This document shows, one piece after another, positions 1 to 8,603 of a stretch of DNA of 64,000 nucleotides. How positions within the stretch are numbered: the first letter of the stretch is position 1; every line of letters starts with the position of its first letter. The stretch comes from Streptomyces sp. NBC_01235. GTDB lineage: Bacteria > Actinomycetota > Actinomycetes > Streptomycetales > Streptomycetaceae. The notes under the pieces were generated by a model, which worked only from the letters and a program-made list of their open reading frames with translations, was not told the origin of the DNA and did no database searches. Made by a program: the position numbers and the translations under genes. The stretch covers positions 6,014,001 to 6,078,000 of the forward strand of contig NZ_CP108513.1 of assembly GCF_035989285.1 (NCBI RefSeq), given 5' to 3'.

Positions 1-252
1 GTTGCCCTCGTACCGACTGCGGGTGCCCCGATGTCCGGCAGGGGCGTCTCGGTGCCGGCGGCGGGCTCCCCGGCGTCCGGCAGGGTTGCCCTCGTACCGA
101 CTGCGGGTGCCCCGATGTCCGGCAGCGGCGTCTCGGCGACGGCGGCGGGCTTCCCGTCGTCCGGCAGGGTTGCTCCGGTGCCGATCGCGGGTGCCCCGAT
201 GCCCGCCAAGGACGTCCCGGTATCGGCCGCGGGCTTCCCGGCGCCGGCGGAG
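1..252. repeat. 84-bp tandem repeat, three copies
   Basis: Copies begin at 1, 85 and 169. The first two are nearly identical and the third has diverged. Each copy is 28 codons of the minus-strand partial gene, so copy number can change without breaking the frame. The array may continue beyond the left edge. Confidence 0.85.
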
Positions 253-332
253 GCGATGTCCTCCCCGGTGGCGACGGCCGAGTCCGGTCTCCCGGCGGCC
301 ACGTCCTGTCCCCCGGCGTACGTCCCGTTCAT
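1..332 (-). CDS. Partial Pro/Ala/Gly-rich repeat protein, cut by the left edge
   Basis: The ATG at 332 overlaps the TGA of the upstream DUF4255 gene (ATGA), so the two are probably translationally coupled. The frame stays open to the window edge for 110 residues with no stop. After about 35 residues the protein becomes a 28-residue repeat of the type (A)TLPD-x-GxPAA...TPLPDIGAPAVGTR. The matching DNA repeat has an 84-bp period. I see no signal peptide or transmembrane stretch. In eCIS loci a gene after the DUF4255 gene is expected to belong to the same particle. The repeats look like a flexible low-complexity linker or scaffold. No family is recognised, so the function is open. Confidence 0.6.
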   Translation of the reverse strand, partial: MNGTYAGGQDVAAGRPDSAVATGEDIASAGAGKPAADTGTSLAGIGAPAIGTGATLPDDGKPAAVAETPLPDIGAPAVGTRATLPDAGEPAAGTETPLPDIGAPAVGTRA

Positions 333-1003
333 CGTTTCTCCGGACGTCGGGTCGCGGCCTCGCGGGCGGCGCGGGCAGCGGCCACCTGGTGGGGGCGGTG
401 GGCCCGTTCGCCGGACTCCGGGGGGTCGCCGTCCATGCCGCGCAGGCGGACCGCCGCGCCCTCCGTGACCGGCGGCCCGGCGTCGTACTCGGGGTACGCC
501 GGGAAGGGCGCCGTCACCACCAGGTCCAGGGACGGCTTGAGCTCACCGCCCAGGGCGGACCAGATCTCGGCGAGGGAACGGGACTCGCTCTGGACACCGG
601 CCACCGTCAGCGGCACCGCCAGCCCCAACGCACCCAGGGAGCCCGGGAGTTCGTCGGCGGTGAGCAGCTCGCGCGGGAGAAGGGTCGCCAACACCGCCGA
701 CAGCAGCCGGTGTTCGTCCTGCGGTGTCCGGGTCCAGGCGGTGATGAGGTACGACAGCCTGAACCAGCGCGGGGGTTGGCGGCGTTTCACGACGATGTCC
801 CGTTCGTCCCGCACCGCCATCTGGCCGCGCTGCCGACGGGTCACGTCCTCGCGGATGTCGTACAAGTAGCTGTTGATCACAGGGGCGTTGCGCCGGGCGG
901 CCCAGTCGCGGGTCGGTGCCTCGAAGGACACCTCGATGCCGGAGCCGGCGAGCGCGCCGCCTCCGAGCAGGCCTTTGAGGACTTCGTCCACCTCGTGGAT
1001 CAC
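329..1003 (-). CDS. DUF4255 (Pvc16-like) protein of a contractile injection system
   Basis: A protein of 224 residues. The GTG at 1003 was chosen because GAGGAG lies 7 nt upstream; the frame is open further upstream but without a ribosome binding site. The N-terminal half (IHEVDEVLKGLL, then VINSYLYDIREDVTRRQ and RWFRLSYLITAWT) matches the DUF4255 domain. That family includes Pvc16/cap-adaptor proteins of phage-tail-like injection systems and proteins of contractile tails. The C-terminal 45 residues are charged and probably disordered. It overlaps the next gene by ATGA. The neighbouring LuxR regulators support placement at the edge of an eCIS cluster. The structural genes would lie to the left, outside the window. 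Confidence 0.85.
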   Translation of the reverse strand: MIHEVDEVLKGLLGGGALAGSGIEVSFEAPTRDWAARRNAPVINSYLYDIREDVTRRQRGQMAVRDERDIVVKRRQPPRWFRLSYLITAWTRTPQDEHRLLSAVLATLLPRELLTADELPGSLGALGLAVPLTVAGVQSESRSLAEIWSALGGELKPSLDLVVTAPFPAYPEYDAGPPVTEGAAVRLRGMDGDPPESGERAHRPHQVAAARAAREAATRRPEKR

Positions 1004-1152
1004 CGTCGTGCTCCTCAATCGCCGTACAGCAGCGGCCCCTGGGGCCTGTCCGGCCGATCGTGCCCTTGCCGGGTCGGTTTCCGCAGGCGCGCCGGGGTCG
1101 GCGACCGGGCACGACGCGCTGCCCGGGTGTCCGCCTTCGATTGCCCGTTCGG

Positions 1153-1824
1153 TCAGATGTAGCCTTCCCGCAGGGCATATGCCACTGCGTGCGCCCGGTT
1201 GCGCAGATGCAGCCGCGTCGTGAGTCCGTGCATGACGTTCTTGACGGTTCGTTCGGAGTAGGACAGCTTGCTGGCGATCTCTCCGGTGTCCAGGCCCTCG
1301 GCGACCAGCCGCAGGACGTCCACCTCCCGTGGCGCGAGCCCCAGGGAGGGGGCGCCGGGTCGGCCCGCCGCACCGCGGTGCATGGTGCCCACCTGGCTGA
1401 TCAGCCTGCCGAGCAGGTCGGCGGGCAGGTCGCCGTCGCCCCGGTGGGCGGCCAGCACCGCCTGCACCAGCCGGTGCGCGGTGGCCTCGCGACGCCAGAC
1501 GATGGCCCCGACCCCGCACTCGATGACGTCCAGCAGCTCGGTCTCGCGGATCGTGCCCACGACGAGCACCGCCCGCGCCCCCTCGCTGCGCACGATCCGC
1601 CGGAGCCGGGCAAGCGCCGCCTCGTCGAGGGTGTCCTCGATCAGCAGCGCCACCGTGCCGACGGCGGCCGAGAGCTCCTCGCGGACCTCGACCTCCGGGC
1701 GGGCGCGCAGCTGGCTGACGGCGCCCTCGCGCGAGATCGGGTCCGGTGCCTGGACGGCCACGGGAATCCGCCGCCGGGCACCGACGGCGGCACCGGTCTC
1801 TGGTGTCCGGGGTGAGCTGAGCAA
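1153..1824 (-). CDS. LuxR-family response-regulator-like transcription factor
   Basis: About 223 residues. The N-terminal two thirds resemble a receiver fold (VALLIEDTLDEAAL, ARAVLVVGTIRETELL), but I see no confident phospho-acceptor Asp pattern. The C-terminal 65 residues are a LuxR HTH (LAPREVDVLRLVAEGLDTGEIASKL, YSERTVKNVMHGLTTRL). The TTG start at 1824 has GGGGGA 5 nt upstream; an internal GTG at the PVAVQAP segment is an alternative. It reads toward the DUF4255 gene and diverges from the large LAL regulator at 2119, so it is probably the local regulator of the injection-system operon. Confidence 0.85.
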   Translation of the reverse strand: MLSSPRTPETGAAVGARRRIPVAVQAPDPISREGAVSQLRARPEVEVREELSAAVGTVALLIEDTLDEAALARLRRIVRSEGARAVLVVGTIRETELLDVIECGVGAIVWRREATAHRLVQAVLAAHRGDGDLPADLLGRLISQVGTMHRGAAGRPGAPSLGLAPREVDVLRLVAEGLDTGEIASKLSYSERTVKNVMHGLTTRLHLRNRAHAVAYALREGYI

Positions 1825-2118
1825 CCGTATCCCCCATGTTCACGGGCCCGCCGTCCGGCGGGGGCCGGTGACGGGTGGGTCAGGTCCAGAGTTCTGCGCC
1901 TCCTGCGGCGCGCGCAATCGTGGAGCACCACGAGGCGGACCACGAGAGCAACGCGTCCACGACCACGGTTCACCCGCATCGCCGCAGGTCAGATGCGGTA
2001 ACCGCAGCCCCGTTCGGCCCGTCGTGAGCCTCGCCACAACGGCCGCGCGAACCCTTGCCCGACCGCAGAACCTCTACAGGTACACGTCCGACGTATCCGA
2101 CAGCAGCAGGAGGCAGCG
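1825..2118. promoter_or_regulatory. Divergent promoter region between two LuxR-type regulators
   Basis: A 294-bp non-coding stretch separates the minus-strand LuxR gene from the plus-strand LAL gene. It ends in an AGGAGG ribosome binding site (about 2108-2113) before the ATG at 2119. I could not assign -35/-10 boxes with confidence. Confidence 0.5.
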
Positions 2119-4929
2119 ATGACCGGACCGTTGCGGGAACGCGACGACGCGCACGCACTGCTTGCGGCGCAGGCCGAGCACGTCCGCGCCGGGGGCGGCC
2201 GTCTCGTCCTGCTGCGCGGGGCCACGGGCACCGGCCGGTCCGCCGTCCTGGAGGCCGCCGCCGCGCACGCGACCCACCTCGGCCTGCGCGTCCTGCGCGC
2301 CCGCTGCTCCCCCGACGACAGCGCGCTGCCGTTCTCCTCCGTCCTCCATCTCCTCGGCCCCGTACCGGAGTTCGCGGACGTCGCCCCGGGCGTCGACGAC
2401 CGGGGCAGCGCGGCGCGGCTCTGGCGGCTGCTGCGTTCGTACGCCGACGAGGCACCGCTCATGGTGGCCGTGGACGACGTCCACCTCGCCGACGCGGCCT
2501 CGCGACGCTGGTTCGTGGAGGCGGCCCGCCGTATCGACCGATTACCGGTGCTGCTGGTGGTCACCGAGCGCAGTCAGTACGACATCGACCCTCGGCCCGC
2601 CGGTCTCACCCACGCCCTGTCCCCGTCCCTGGTGCGCACCCACACCCTCGCCCCCCTCACCGACGACGCCTCGGCCGACCTGGTTCGCGCCGCCTTCCCG
2701 ACGGCCTCCGACCGCTGGACGGCGGACTGCGTGCGCGCCGGTGCCGGCAGTCCGCTGTTCCTGCACGCCCTCTTCGACGACCTCGTCGGCGTCCCGCCCC
2801 CGAAGGCCCTCCCGCGGACGTGCGCCGCGCTGTACCCGGGCTCCTATCCGGCGGCGGTCTCCTGGTGGCTGGACAACGCGGGCCCGACGACGGCGGAGGT
2901 GGCCCGCACGCTCGCAGCGCTGGAAGAGGCGGAAGAGGCGGAGGTTGCGGAGGGGGCGGAGTCTTCGGAGGAGGCAGTCGCCGACGCCGACAGGGGCACC
3001 ACCCCCGAATCCCGCACCGCCCTCGCCGCCCTCCTCGCCGACGCCTCCGGCGCCGACCACACCCGTGTCTCCGGCTGGCTGACGGCGATGACACGGCTCG
3101 GAGTGCTGCGCCCGGACCCGGCCGGCCGTCCCCGCTACGCGCACCCCCTCCTCCGGGACGCCGTACTCGGCGGCTGGTCCGCCGCCCGCCGTCAGGACGC
3201 GCACCGGGCGGTCGCCCAGGCGATGCTGCGCCGGGGCGACCATGTCGACGCCGTGGCACGGCAGTTGCTGGGCAGCGCACCGGCCGGTCTGCCGTGGGCG
3301 CTGCGTGTGCTGCGCGAGGCCGGCACCGTCGCCGCGCGCGAGGCCCGACCCCACGACGCCGTCCGCTATCTGCGCCGAGCCATCCGGGAACCCCTCCCCG
3401 ACGACCTCCGCCAGCGCCTGCTCACCGAACTCGGCTCGCTGGAGTACGCCTGTGCCGACGCCCCGGCGGGCATCCCGCGGCTCGCCGAGGCGCTGGACCT
3501 GCCCGCCGACCCCCGCGACCAGGTCCGTACGGCGATCGCCCTGGGCACCGCGCTCGTGGGCCGCGGGGAGGTCCGTACGGCGGTGGCGGCACTGCGTCGC
3601 CTGGAGTCACGGCTGGCGGCCGGCCACGCCGACCTGGCCCGCACCCTCCAGACGGCGTCCGCGCTCCTGTCCGACCAGGACCAGACGATCCGCGGCGAGG
3701 CCTACCGCTGGCTCACCGACACCGCCGAACGCTCCCCGGAGCTCGTCGGCGCCTCCGGCCGGGCCCTCCTCGTGCGGTACGCGTCGACGGCCGGGGAGAT
3801 CCCGGCGCGGGAGGCGATGCGACGTCTGCGCTCCCTCCTGACGGAACCCGCCGACCCCCTCGCCGAGCCGTTCCTGCTGGGCACGGCCGCGGCGGTGGCG
3901 CAGTGGGCCGACGAACTCGACGAGGCGGAACGACTGGTGGAACGCGGTCTGGCCGGCCAGCACCCGTCCCTGCTGCACCCGATGGAACAGGCCCTGCTGG
4001 ACACCAGATGGGACATAGCGGCGGCACGGGGCACGTACGCCGTTCTGCTCGCCGCGCACCCCGGGGCCCCCGTCCGCCGTCACACCGGCGGCGGCCCCGC
4101 CAACCACGACGCGCACACCCTGCTGGCCCTGGTGGAGACGGGCCGTACGCAGGACGCCCGCCGCCTCGCGGACACCTTCGACCTCCGCGCCGCCCCCGAC
4201 TCCTGGGAACTGAACCGCTTCCTCTACGCGCGGGGCGTGCTGCGGTTCACCGAGGGGGATGTCGCGGGCGCCCTCCACGACTTCCTGGAATGCGGCCGCC
4301 GTCAGTCCGCCCGCGCCGTCCTCAGTCCGGTCGTCACGCCGTGGCGGACGGCGGCCGCGGAGTGCCGGCTGGCGCTGGGCAACCCCCAGGAGGCGCTGGC
4401 CCTGGCGGCGGAGGAGCTCCGGCTGGCCCGCGTGTGGGACACCCCGCGCACGCTGGGACGGGCGTTGCGCGTCCTGGCCCGGGCGACGCGTGGACGGCGA
4501 GGCCTGGAACTGGGCGAGGAAGCGGTGGCCGTCCTGCGGAACTCACCGGCCGAAGCCGAACTGGTGGCCTCCCTCCTCGCCCAGGGCCGGCAGCTGACCG
4601 CCGCCGGCGAACGCACCCGGGGCCGCGACTACCTCCGCGAGGGCGCCGAACGAGCCGAACGCCTCGGCAGCGCACGGCTGTTGGCCTACGCCGACCAGGC
4701 CCTGCGCACGGCCGGCGCCCGCCGCACCACCCCCGCCCACACCGGCTCCGCGTCCCTCACCGGCAGCGAACGCCGCATCGCGGAACTCGCGGCGGAGGGT
4801 CGCACGAACACGGAGATAGCGGAACTCCTGCACGTCGCCCGCCGCACGGTCGAAACCCACCTGACGAGCACGTACAAGAAGCTGGGAATCCGACGGAGGG
4901 GGGAACTGCGGGAGGCGCTGGAGGAGTAG
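2119..4929 (+). CDS. Large ATP-binding LuxR (LAL) regulator with a TTA codon
   Basis: A protein of 936 residues. Walker A is GATGTGRS (34-41) and Walker B is LMVAVDDVHLAD (about 114-125). A long helical TPR-like middle follows, and a C-terminal LuxR HTH (SERRIAELAAEGRTNTEIAEL, VARRTVETHLTSTYKKLGI). Codon 142 (2542-2544, Leu in DRLPVLL) is TTA, the codon read by the bldA tRNA in Streptomyces, so translation should depend on development. The known parallel is S. coelicolor SCO4263, a TTA-containing LuxR gene beside a contractile-injection cluster, as I recall it. Here the gene diverges from the small LuxR regulator and DUF4255 gene, so it probably activates that operon. A Glu-rich run of short repeats lies near residues 275-290. 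Confidence 0.9.
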   Translation: MTGPLRERDDAHALLAAQAEHVRAGGGRLVLLRGATGTGRSAVLEAAAAHATHLGLRVLRARCSPDDSALPFSSVLHLLGPVPEFADVAPGVDDRGSAARLWRLLRSYADEAPLMVAVDDVHLADAASRRWFVEAARRIDRLPVLLVVTERSQYDIDPRPAGLTHALSPSLVRTHTLAPLTDDASADLVRAAFPTASDRWTADCVRAGAGSPLFLHALFDDLVGVPPPKALPRTCAALYPGSYPAAVSWWLDNAGPTTAEVARTLAALEEAEEAEVAEGAESSEEAVADADRGTTPESRTALAALLADASGADHTRVSGWLTAMTRLGVLRPDPAGRPRYAHPLLRDAVLGGWSAARRQDAHRAVAQAMLRRGDHVDAVARQLLGSAPAGLPWALRVLREAGTVAAREARPHDAVRYLRRAIREPLPDDLRQRLLTELGSLEYACADAPAGIPRLAEALDLPADPRDQVRTAIALGTALVGRGEVRTAVAALRRLESRLAAGHADLARTLQTASALLSDQDQTIRGEAYRWLTDTAERSPELVGASGRALLVRYASTAGEIPAREAMRRLRSLLTEPADPLAEPFLLGTAAAVAQWADELDEAERLVERGLAGQHPSLLHPMEQALLDTRWDIAAARGTYAVLLAAHPGAPVRRHTGGGPANHDAHTLLALVETGRTQDARRLADTFDLRAAPDSWELNRFLYARGVLRFTEGDVAGALHDFLECGRRQSARAVLSPVVTPWRTAAAECRLALGNPQEALALAAEELRLARVWDTPRTLGRALRVLARATRGRRGLELGEEAVAVLRNSPAEAELVASLLAQGRQLTAAGERTRGRDYLREGAERAERLGSARLLAYADQALRTAGARRTTPAHTGSASLTGSERRIAELAAEGRTNTEIAELLHVARRTVETHLTSTYKKLGIRRRGELREALEE

Positions 4930-4993
4930 GGCAATCCGTGGGACGGCGGATTGCCGAGTTGCGAGCCGTTCCGGCCGACGCGATCCTGACGAC

Positions 4994-5368
4994 ATGGCGC
5001 TCCTTCCTTCGGACATGGTCATCGACGATTCGTCCGTGGGCTTCTTCTTCACCTGCTCCGACCGGCAACCGGCCCCGGCGCGCTACCAGTTCAAGTGCTT
5101 CGACCCCGAGGGAGTCCTGACCTCCGAGCAACTCCAGCTCCTGACCGTGAACACGACCCGGAACGCCCCGAATTCACGGGCCGAGATTCCCGACCGCGTC
5201 TCGGACGCCGTCCTCGAAACGCATTCCGACGCCCCGGTGACCCGGGCCCTGGCCGACCAGAACATCAGACTCCGGCTCGGCGGCTTGGTCGTGGGGGACT
5301 GGGACGTCACGTTCGGCGCCCCCGTGCAACCGTTCCGCCTCGACGGCACATGGACAAGAAAGGCGTAG
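4994..5368 (+). CDS. Hypothetical protein, 124 residues
   Basis: No family is recognised. The protein is soluble-looking and mixed in composition (MVIDDSSVGFFFTCSDRQ, later LRLGGLVVGDWDVTFG), with no signal peptide or membrane segment. Third-position G+C is high throughout, as in real local genes. No clear ribosome binding site precedes the ATG at 4994, which lowers confidence in the start. It is tandem with the LAL gene, 64 bp downstream. Confidence 0.55.
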   Translation: MALLPSDMVIDDSSVGFFFTCSDRQPAPARYQFKCFDPEGVLTSEQLQLLTVNTTRNAPNSRAEIPDRVSDAVLETHSDAPVTRALADQNIRLRLGGLVVGDWDVTFGAPVQPFRLDGTWTRKA

Positions 5369-5431
5369 CGCGAGCGGCCCCGGGATCCCATGAGATCCCC
5401 TGAGAGCTCTTCGGACCTACGATGAGGAGGC

Positions 5432-5776
5432 ATGACAGTCGACCTCTTCGCGGGCATCCCCGTCAACGACTACTCAGCGGCGCTCGCCTGGTACGAGCGG
5501 CTGTTCGGCGCCCCGGCGATGTTCTTCCCGAACGACAAGGAAGCCGTCTGGGAGCTGGCGGAGCACCGGTACGTCTACATCGAGCACCGCCCGGGCCACC
5601 ATGCCGGCCACGCCCTGCACACCCTCTTCGTCGACGACCTCGACGCGCGCGTCGCCGCCGTCACGGCCCGCGGCCTGACCCCCACCCGCCGCGAGACCTA
5701 CGCCAACGGCGTCCGCAAGATCACCTACCACGACCCGGACGGCAACGAATTCGGCTTCGGCGGGGGTCCGGCGTGA
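5432..5776 (+). CDS. VOC (glyoxalase/bleomycin-resistance) family protein
   Basis: A protein of 114 residues, one VOC module. It opens with FAGIPVNDYSAALAWYERLFG and closes with KITYHDPDGNEFGFGG, the signature of single-domain glyoxalase/dioxygenase-superfamily proteins. Members bind a metal or small ligand as dimers, and no substrate can be deduced here. The ATG at 5432 has a strong AGGAGG 2-7 nt upstream. Confidence 0.85.
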   Translation: MTVDLFAGIPVNDYSAALAWYERLFGAPAMFFPNDKEAVWELAEHRYVYIEHRPGHHAGHALHTLFVDDLDARVAAVTARGLTPTRRETYANGVRKITYHDPDGNEFGFGGGPA

Positions 5777-5922
5777 CGAGGCCTCCCGCCGCGCCGGAGG
5801 CGTGCGTCCACCGGGTGGGTGAATCTCGGGGGCGGCTGCTCGGATGTCGTACGTCGATTCGGTTCTTCATTCGATGGTGAGGGCTCCCGCTGTCGTGACT
5901 CGCCGATCGAAAGAGGCAGACC

Positions 5923-7023
5923 GTGACCACCATGGAGCTCGACTACAACAGCGACGCGATCGTCCAGCTGTTGGAGACACCCCCGAAGGACCGTTCCCTG
6001 TCGTGGCTGAAGAGCGCGCTGCAACAGGCGATCATGCTCGAACTCGCCACCCTGCCACCGTACTTGTGCGGCTGGTGGTCGCTGGACGACGACAGCGAGA
6101 CGGGCAAAGCCGCCGACCGCGCCATCCGCGAGATCATCTTCGACGAGATGTCGCACCTCGGGCATGTCTGCAACCTGCTCACCACGATCGGCGGAAGTCC
6201 GCGCATCGCCGACCCGGCCGTGCTGGCGCCGTACCCCTGTCCGCTGCCCGGCGGGGTGCGGCCGAAGATCCATCCCGACCTGGAGGTCTACCTCAGCGGG
6301 CTGACGCAGGACTCGGTCGAGATGTTCTCGCAGATCGAGGCGCCGGAGAGGCCGCTCGCGCAGTTCGCGGAGGAGACGTTCGCGTCGATCGGGGCCTTCT
6401 ACACCGCGATCCTGGAGGCCTTCACGCAGCACGGGAGCGAGATCAAGGGCACCCGACAGGTGATCGAGAACATGGCGGGGCACGGGGGGGGGAACAGCCT
6501 CTTCGCGATCAGGACCCTCGCCGACGCCGAGAAGGCGATCGAGATCATCAAGGAGCAGGGCGAGGGTACCGACCAGACACCGGAGAACACGTTCCCCGGG
6601 TACATGGGCGAGCTGTCCCACTATTACGTCTTCCGGGAGATCTTCCGCGGCCGGAAGCTGAAGAAGATCCAGGAGACCCCCCCGAGGTGGGACTTCCAGG
6701 GGGACGCCATCCCGATGCCGCACGCCCGTCCGATGGGCAGGGTGCCGAAGGGCGGCTGGGCGGCGGACCCGGACACCCGCCCCACCCCGACCGTGCAGGC
6801 CGAACTGGACAAGGTCAACCAGACGTTCAGCGACATGCTGCGCTCGCTGGAGAAGGCCTGGCAGCAGGACACTCCGGAGGAGGCGGGGCGGCACCTGGGC
6901 GCCGCGATCGGCAAGATGTTCGCGCTCGGTGAGCCGGCGATCAAGCTGATGGGGATGAAGCTGCCCAACGACAGCACCCTGCACTACGGCCCGGAGTTCC
7001 GGTACAGCCCGCCCCAGGCGTGA
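5923..7023 (+). CDS. Ferritin-like (VioB/RebD N-terminal type) protein
   Basis: A protein of 366 residues. The N-terminal half has the ferritin-like signature ALQQAIMLELATLPPYLCGWWS with a paired IREIIFDEMSHLGHVCNLL (E-x-x-H), giving di-iron-type ligands. This domain occurs in iminophenylpyruvate dimer synthase relatives (VioB, RebD) and in many stand-alone bacterial proteins. The C-terminal third (SDMLRSLEKAWQQ onward) is helical. The GTG at 5923 is preceded by AGAGG at 6 nt; the ATG three codons in is an alternative. It has no indolocarbazole genes nearby, so its substrate is unknown. Confidence 0.8.
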   Translation: MTTMELDYNSDAIVQLLETPPKDRSLSWLKSALQQAIMLELATLPPYLCGWWSLDDDSETGKAADRAIREIIFDEMSHLGHVCNLLTTIGGSPRIADPAVLAPYPCPLPGGVRPKIHPDLEVYLSGLTQDSVEMFSQIEAPERPLAQFAEETFASIGAFYTAILEAFTQHGSEIKGTRQVIENMAGHGGGNSLFAIRTLADAEKAIEIIKEQGEGTDQTPENTFPGYMGELSHYYVFREIFRGRKLKKIQETPPRWDFQGDAIPMPHARPMGRVPKGGWAADPDTRPTPTVQAELDKVNQTFSDMLRSLEKAWQQDTPEEAGRHLGAAIGKMFALGEPAIKLMGMKLPNDSTLHYGPEFRYSPPQA

Positions 7024-7063
7024 CGGGCCGGGAGGCGAAGGGCGCGCCCTACCGCTCGAACCG

Positions 7064-7290
7064 TCACGTCGACGGGGCCCCCGACACCCTCACCACCCTC
7101 ACCACCCGCACCGCAATGTCCACCGTCGTCCCGGTCGTCCCGTCGCTCCGCTTGCCCGTGCAGGTGAGCCGGGCGTCCGGGACGGCCTTCAGACCGGTCG
7201 GGCAGGTGACGTCGGCCTTCGTGCCGACCCGGGGGAGAGGGTGGTAGAGGCTTTCCGTGCGGCCGGACGCTGTCCGGGGCGAGGGCCTTC
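7064..7290 (-). pseudogene. Decayed DUF4333-like protein C-terminus
   Basis: On the minus strand, VGTKADVTCPTGLKAVPDA followed by RLTCTGKRSDGTTGTTVDI resembles the DUF4333 domain of secreted actinobacterial proteins. Just upstream, the expected preceding segment YDTVLVDGRKALAPDSV continues in another frame, so there is a frameshift near 7270. No start codon or signal peptide remains, and the 5' part has been replaced by the remnant of another gene. Confidence 0.5.
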
Positions 7291-7309
7291 CGGCCGTCGA
7301 CCAGGACGG

Positions 7310-7651
7310 TGTCGTACGCGTCTCCCCGCCCTCCCCGCCGCCCTCCCCCGCGAGGCGCAGGCCGCCGCCGTCCGCGTCGTCCAGGAGGCCCTGACAGACG
7401 TCCGGCGCCACGCCGCCGACGCCACCACGGTCACCGTCCGCCTCCGCCTGCGCCCCGACGGAGGACGCCTGGAGGCGACCGTCTCCGTCGCCGGCCGTGG
7501 CGGCGCCCAGTTCCCCGCCGAGGCCCACGGCGGCGGCTTCGGCCTCGTCGGCCTGCGCGAACGGGTCACGGCCCTGGGCGGCGAACTCCGCACGGGCCCG
7601 GGGACGGCCGACCACGGGCGGGAGGTCCGGGCGCTCTTCCCGGCCCGCTGA
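7310..7651 (+). pseudogene. Sensor histidine kinase C-terminal remnant (HATPase end)
   Basis: The frame from about 7310 encodes the last part of a NarL/DesK-type histidine kinase: LPREAQAAAVRVVQEALTDV (N-box, with D where N is usual), then GGGFGLVGLRERVTALGGEL (G-box) and a terminal VRALFPAR. The sensor, DHp and start are missing. It abuts the opposite-strand DUF4333 remnant near 7300, so two unrelated genes were truncated at one junction. No partner response regulator lies directly downstream. Confidence 0.7.
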
Positions 7652-7751
7652 ACCGACCTCCGGGTTCCCGGCGAGGCCCTGTGACAGGCCTGTGACCGGA
7701 GGAGTGGCTTCCGCCACAGCCGGGTGCTCGTGGGCCTGGTGGGGTGACCGG

Positions 7752-8123
7752 ATGCGCTCCGCCCTCTCCGCCCTCTCCGCTCCCTCCGTTCTGCGGAGCT
7801 ACCTGCCGCCGCTCCTGGTGCACGTGCTCATCGGCCTCCCGACGGCCGTCGTCGTGCTGTGCGCGCGCTGGTACATCGCCCACGGGCACTGCGACTACGG
7901 CGACCTCGGCCGCCGTGACCTGGACAACTGCACGTACGACCAGATCGAGGACAGCGGTTTCGTGCTCATCGTCTTCGTGCTGTTCGCCGTGTTCGTCGGC
8001 CTGCTGCTCGTCCTGTTCGACGGGCTCCGGCCCTTGAGGACGGGTCGTTCGCTGCGTCCACGGCTCCTGACCCTTCCCGCGATCCTCCTGCCGTACGCCG
8101 TGTATGCGGCGAGCGGTGGGTGA
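7752..8123 (+). CDS. Small integral membrane protein
   Basis: A protein of 123 residues with three predicted membrane segments (around LVHVLIGLPTAVVVLCARW, GFVLIVFVLFAVFVGLLLVL and LLTLPAILLPYAVYAAS). A short loop contains HCDYGDLGRRDLDNCTYDQ. No family is recognised. The frame is open upstream into the kinase remnant; the ATG at 7752 is the first sensible start. It ends 24 bp before another membrane protein and is probably co-transcribed with it. Confidence 0.65.
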   Translation: MRSALSALSAPSVLRSYLPPLLVHVLIGLPTAVVVLCARWYIAHGHCDYGDLGRRDLDNCTYDQIEDSGFVLIVFVLFAVFVGLLLVLFDGLRPLRTGRSLRPRLLTLPAILLPYAVYAASGG

Positions 8124-8147
8124 CCGGAGCACGGGAGCGGTGGAGTA

Positions 8148-8603
8148 GTGGACCTGTTGGCGTTCTTCGGCCCGGTGGCCGTCACGCTCTTCCTCGTGCC
8201 GTTCGTCTTCGTCCTCCACTTCTGGGTTCGGGCCCGGGGGTGGGCCCCGGCCCGGCGGTGGGTGCTGCTCGGCTCGGTCGTGGCCGTGGCCGGGTACGGT
8301 GCGGCGACCGTCTACGGGCTCGCGTTCATCCACCCCTTGGACCTCTGCGCCTCTCCGACCGGCGACGGGGTGTACATGGACCTGATGCGCGACTACCGCC
8401 TCGACCACGTCACCGTGGACGCGTTTCCGCCCCGGGTGACCTGCGTCTGGGGGCGCGTCCTGCCGGACGGCGACCCCCAGGAGCTGGTGGTCTCGACGTG
8501 GGGGCGGTGGCTGATGTACGCGGGGCTCGCCGTGGCGGGGGCCGGTGCCTGGCGGGCCCGGCTCGGCCGGGATGCCCCGGAGATCCGCAAGAACCTTGCT
8601 TGA
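8148..8603 (+). CDS. Small membrane protein, 151 residues
   Basis: Membrane segments lie at about residues 7-27 (GPVAVTLFLVPFVFVLHF), 40-60 (VLLGSVVAVAGYGAATVYG) and 120-135 (WLMYAGLAVAGAGAW). The loop between the last two contains two Cys residues (LDLCASPTGDG, RVTCVWGRVL) that could form an extracytoplasmic disulfide. The GTG start is at 8148. It lies 24 bp after the preceding membrane gene. Its stop codon lies inside the operator-like palindrome of the next gene. Confidence 0.65.
   Translation: MDLLAFFGPVAVTLFLVPFVFVLHFWVRARGWAPARRWVLLGSVVAVAGYGAATVYGLAFIHPLDLCASPTGDGVYMDLMRDYRLDHVTVDAFPPRVTCVWGRVLPDGDPQELVVSTWGRWLMYAGLAVAGAGAWRARLGRDAPEIRKNLA

Noticed and set aside
1030..1060. GGCCCC-T-GGGGCC inverted repeat as a terminator
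   Set aside because: A one-base loop cannot form a hairpin; it may be only a GC-rich coincidence.
2055..5120. 1021-codon plus frame overlapping the LAL gene
   Set aside because: It is in the wrong frame, Arg/Pro-rich; the LAL frame has Walker and HTH motifs and a good RBS.
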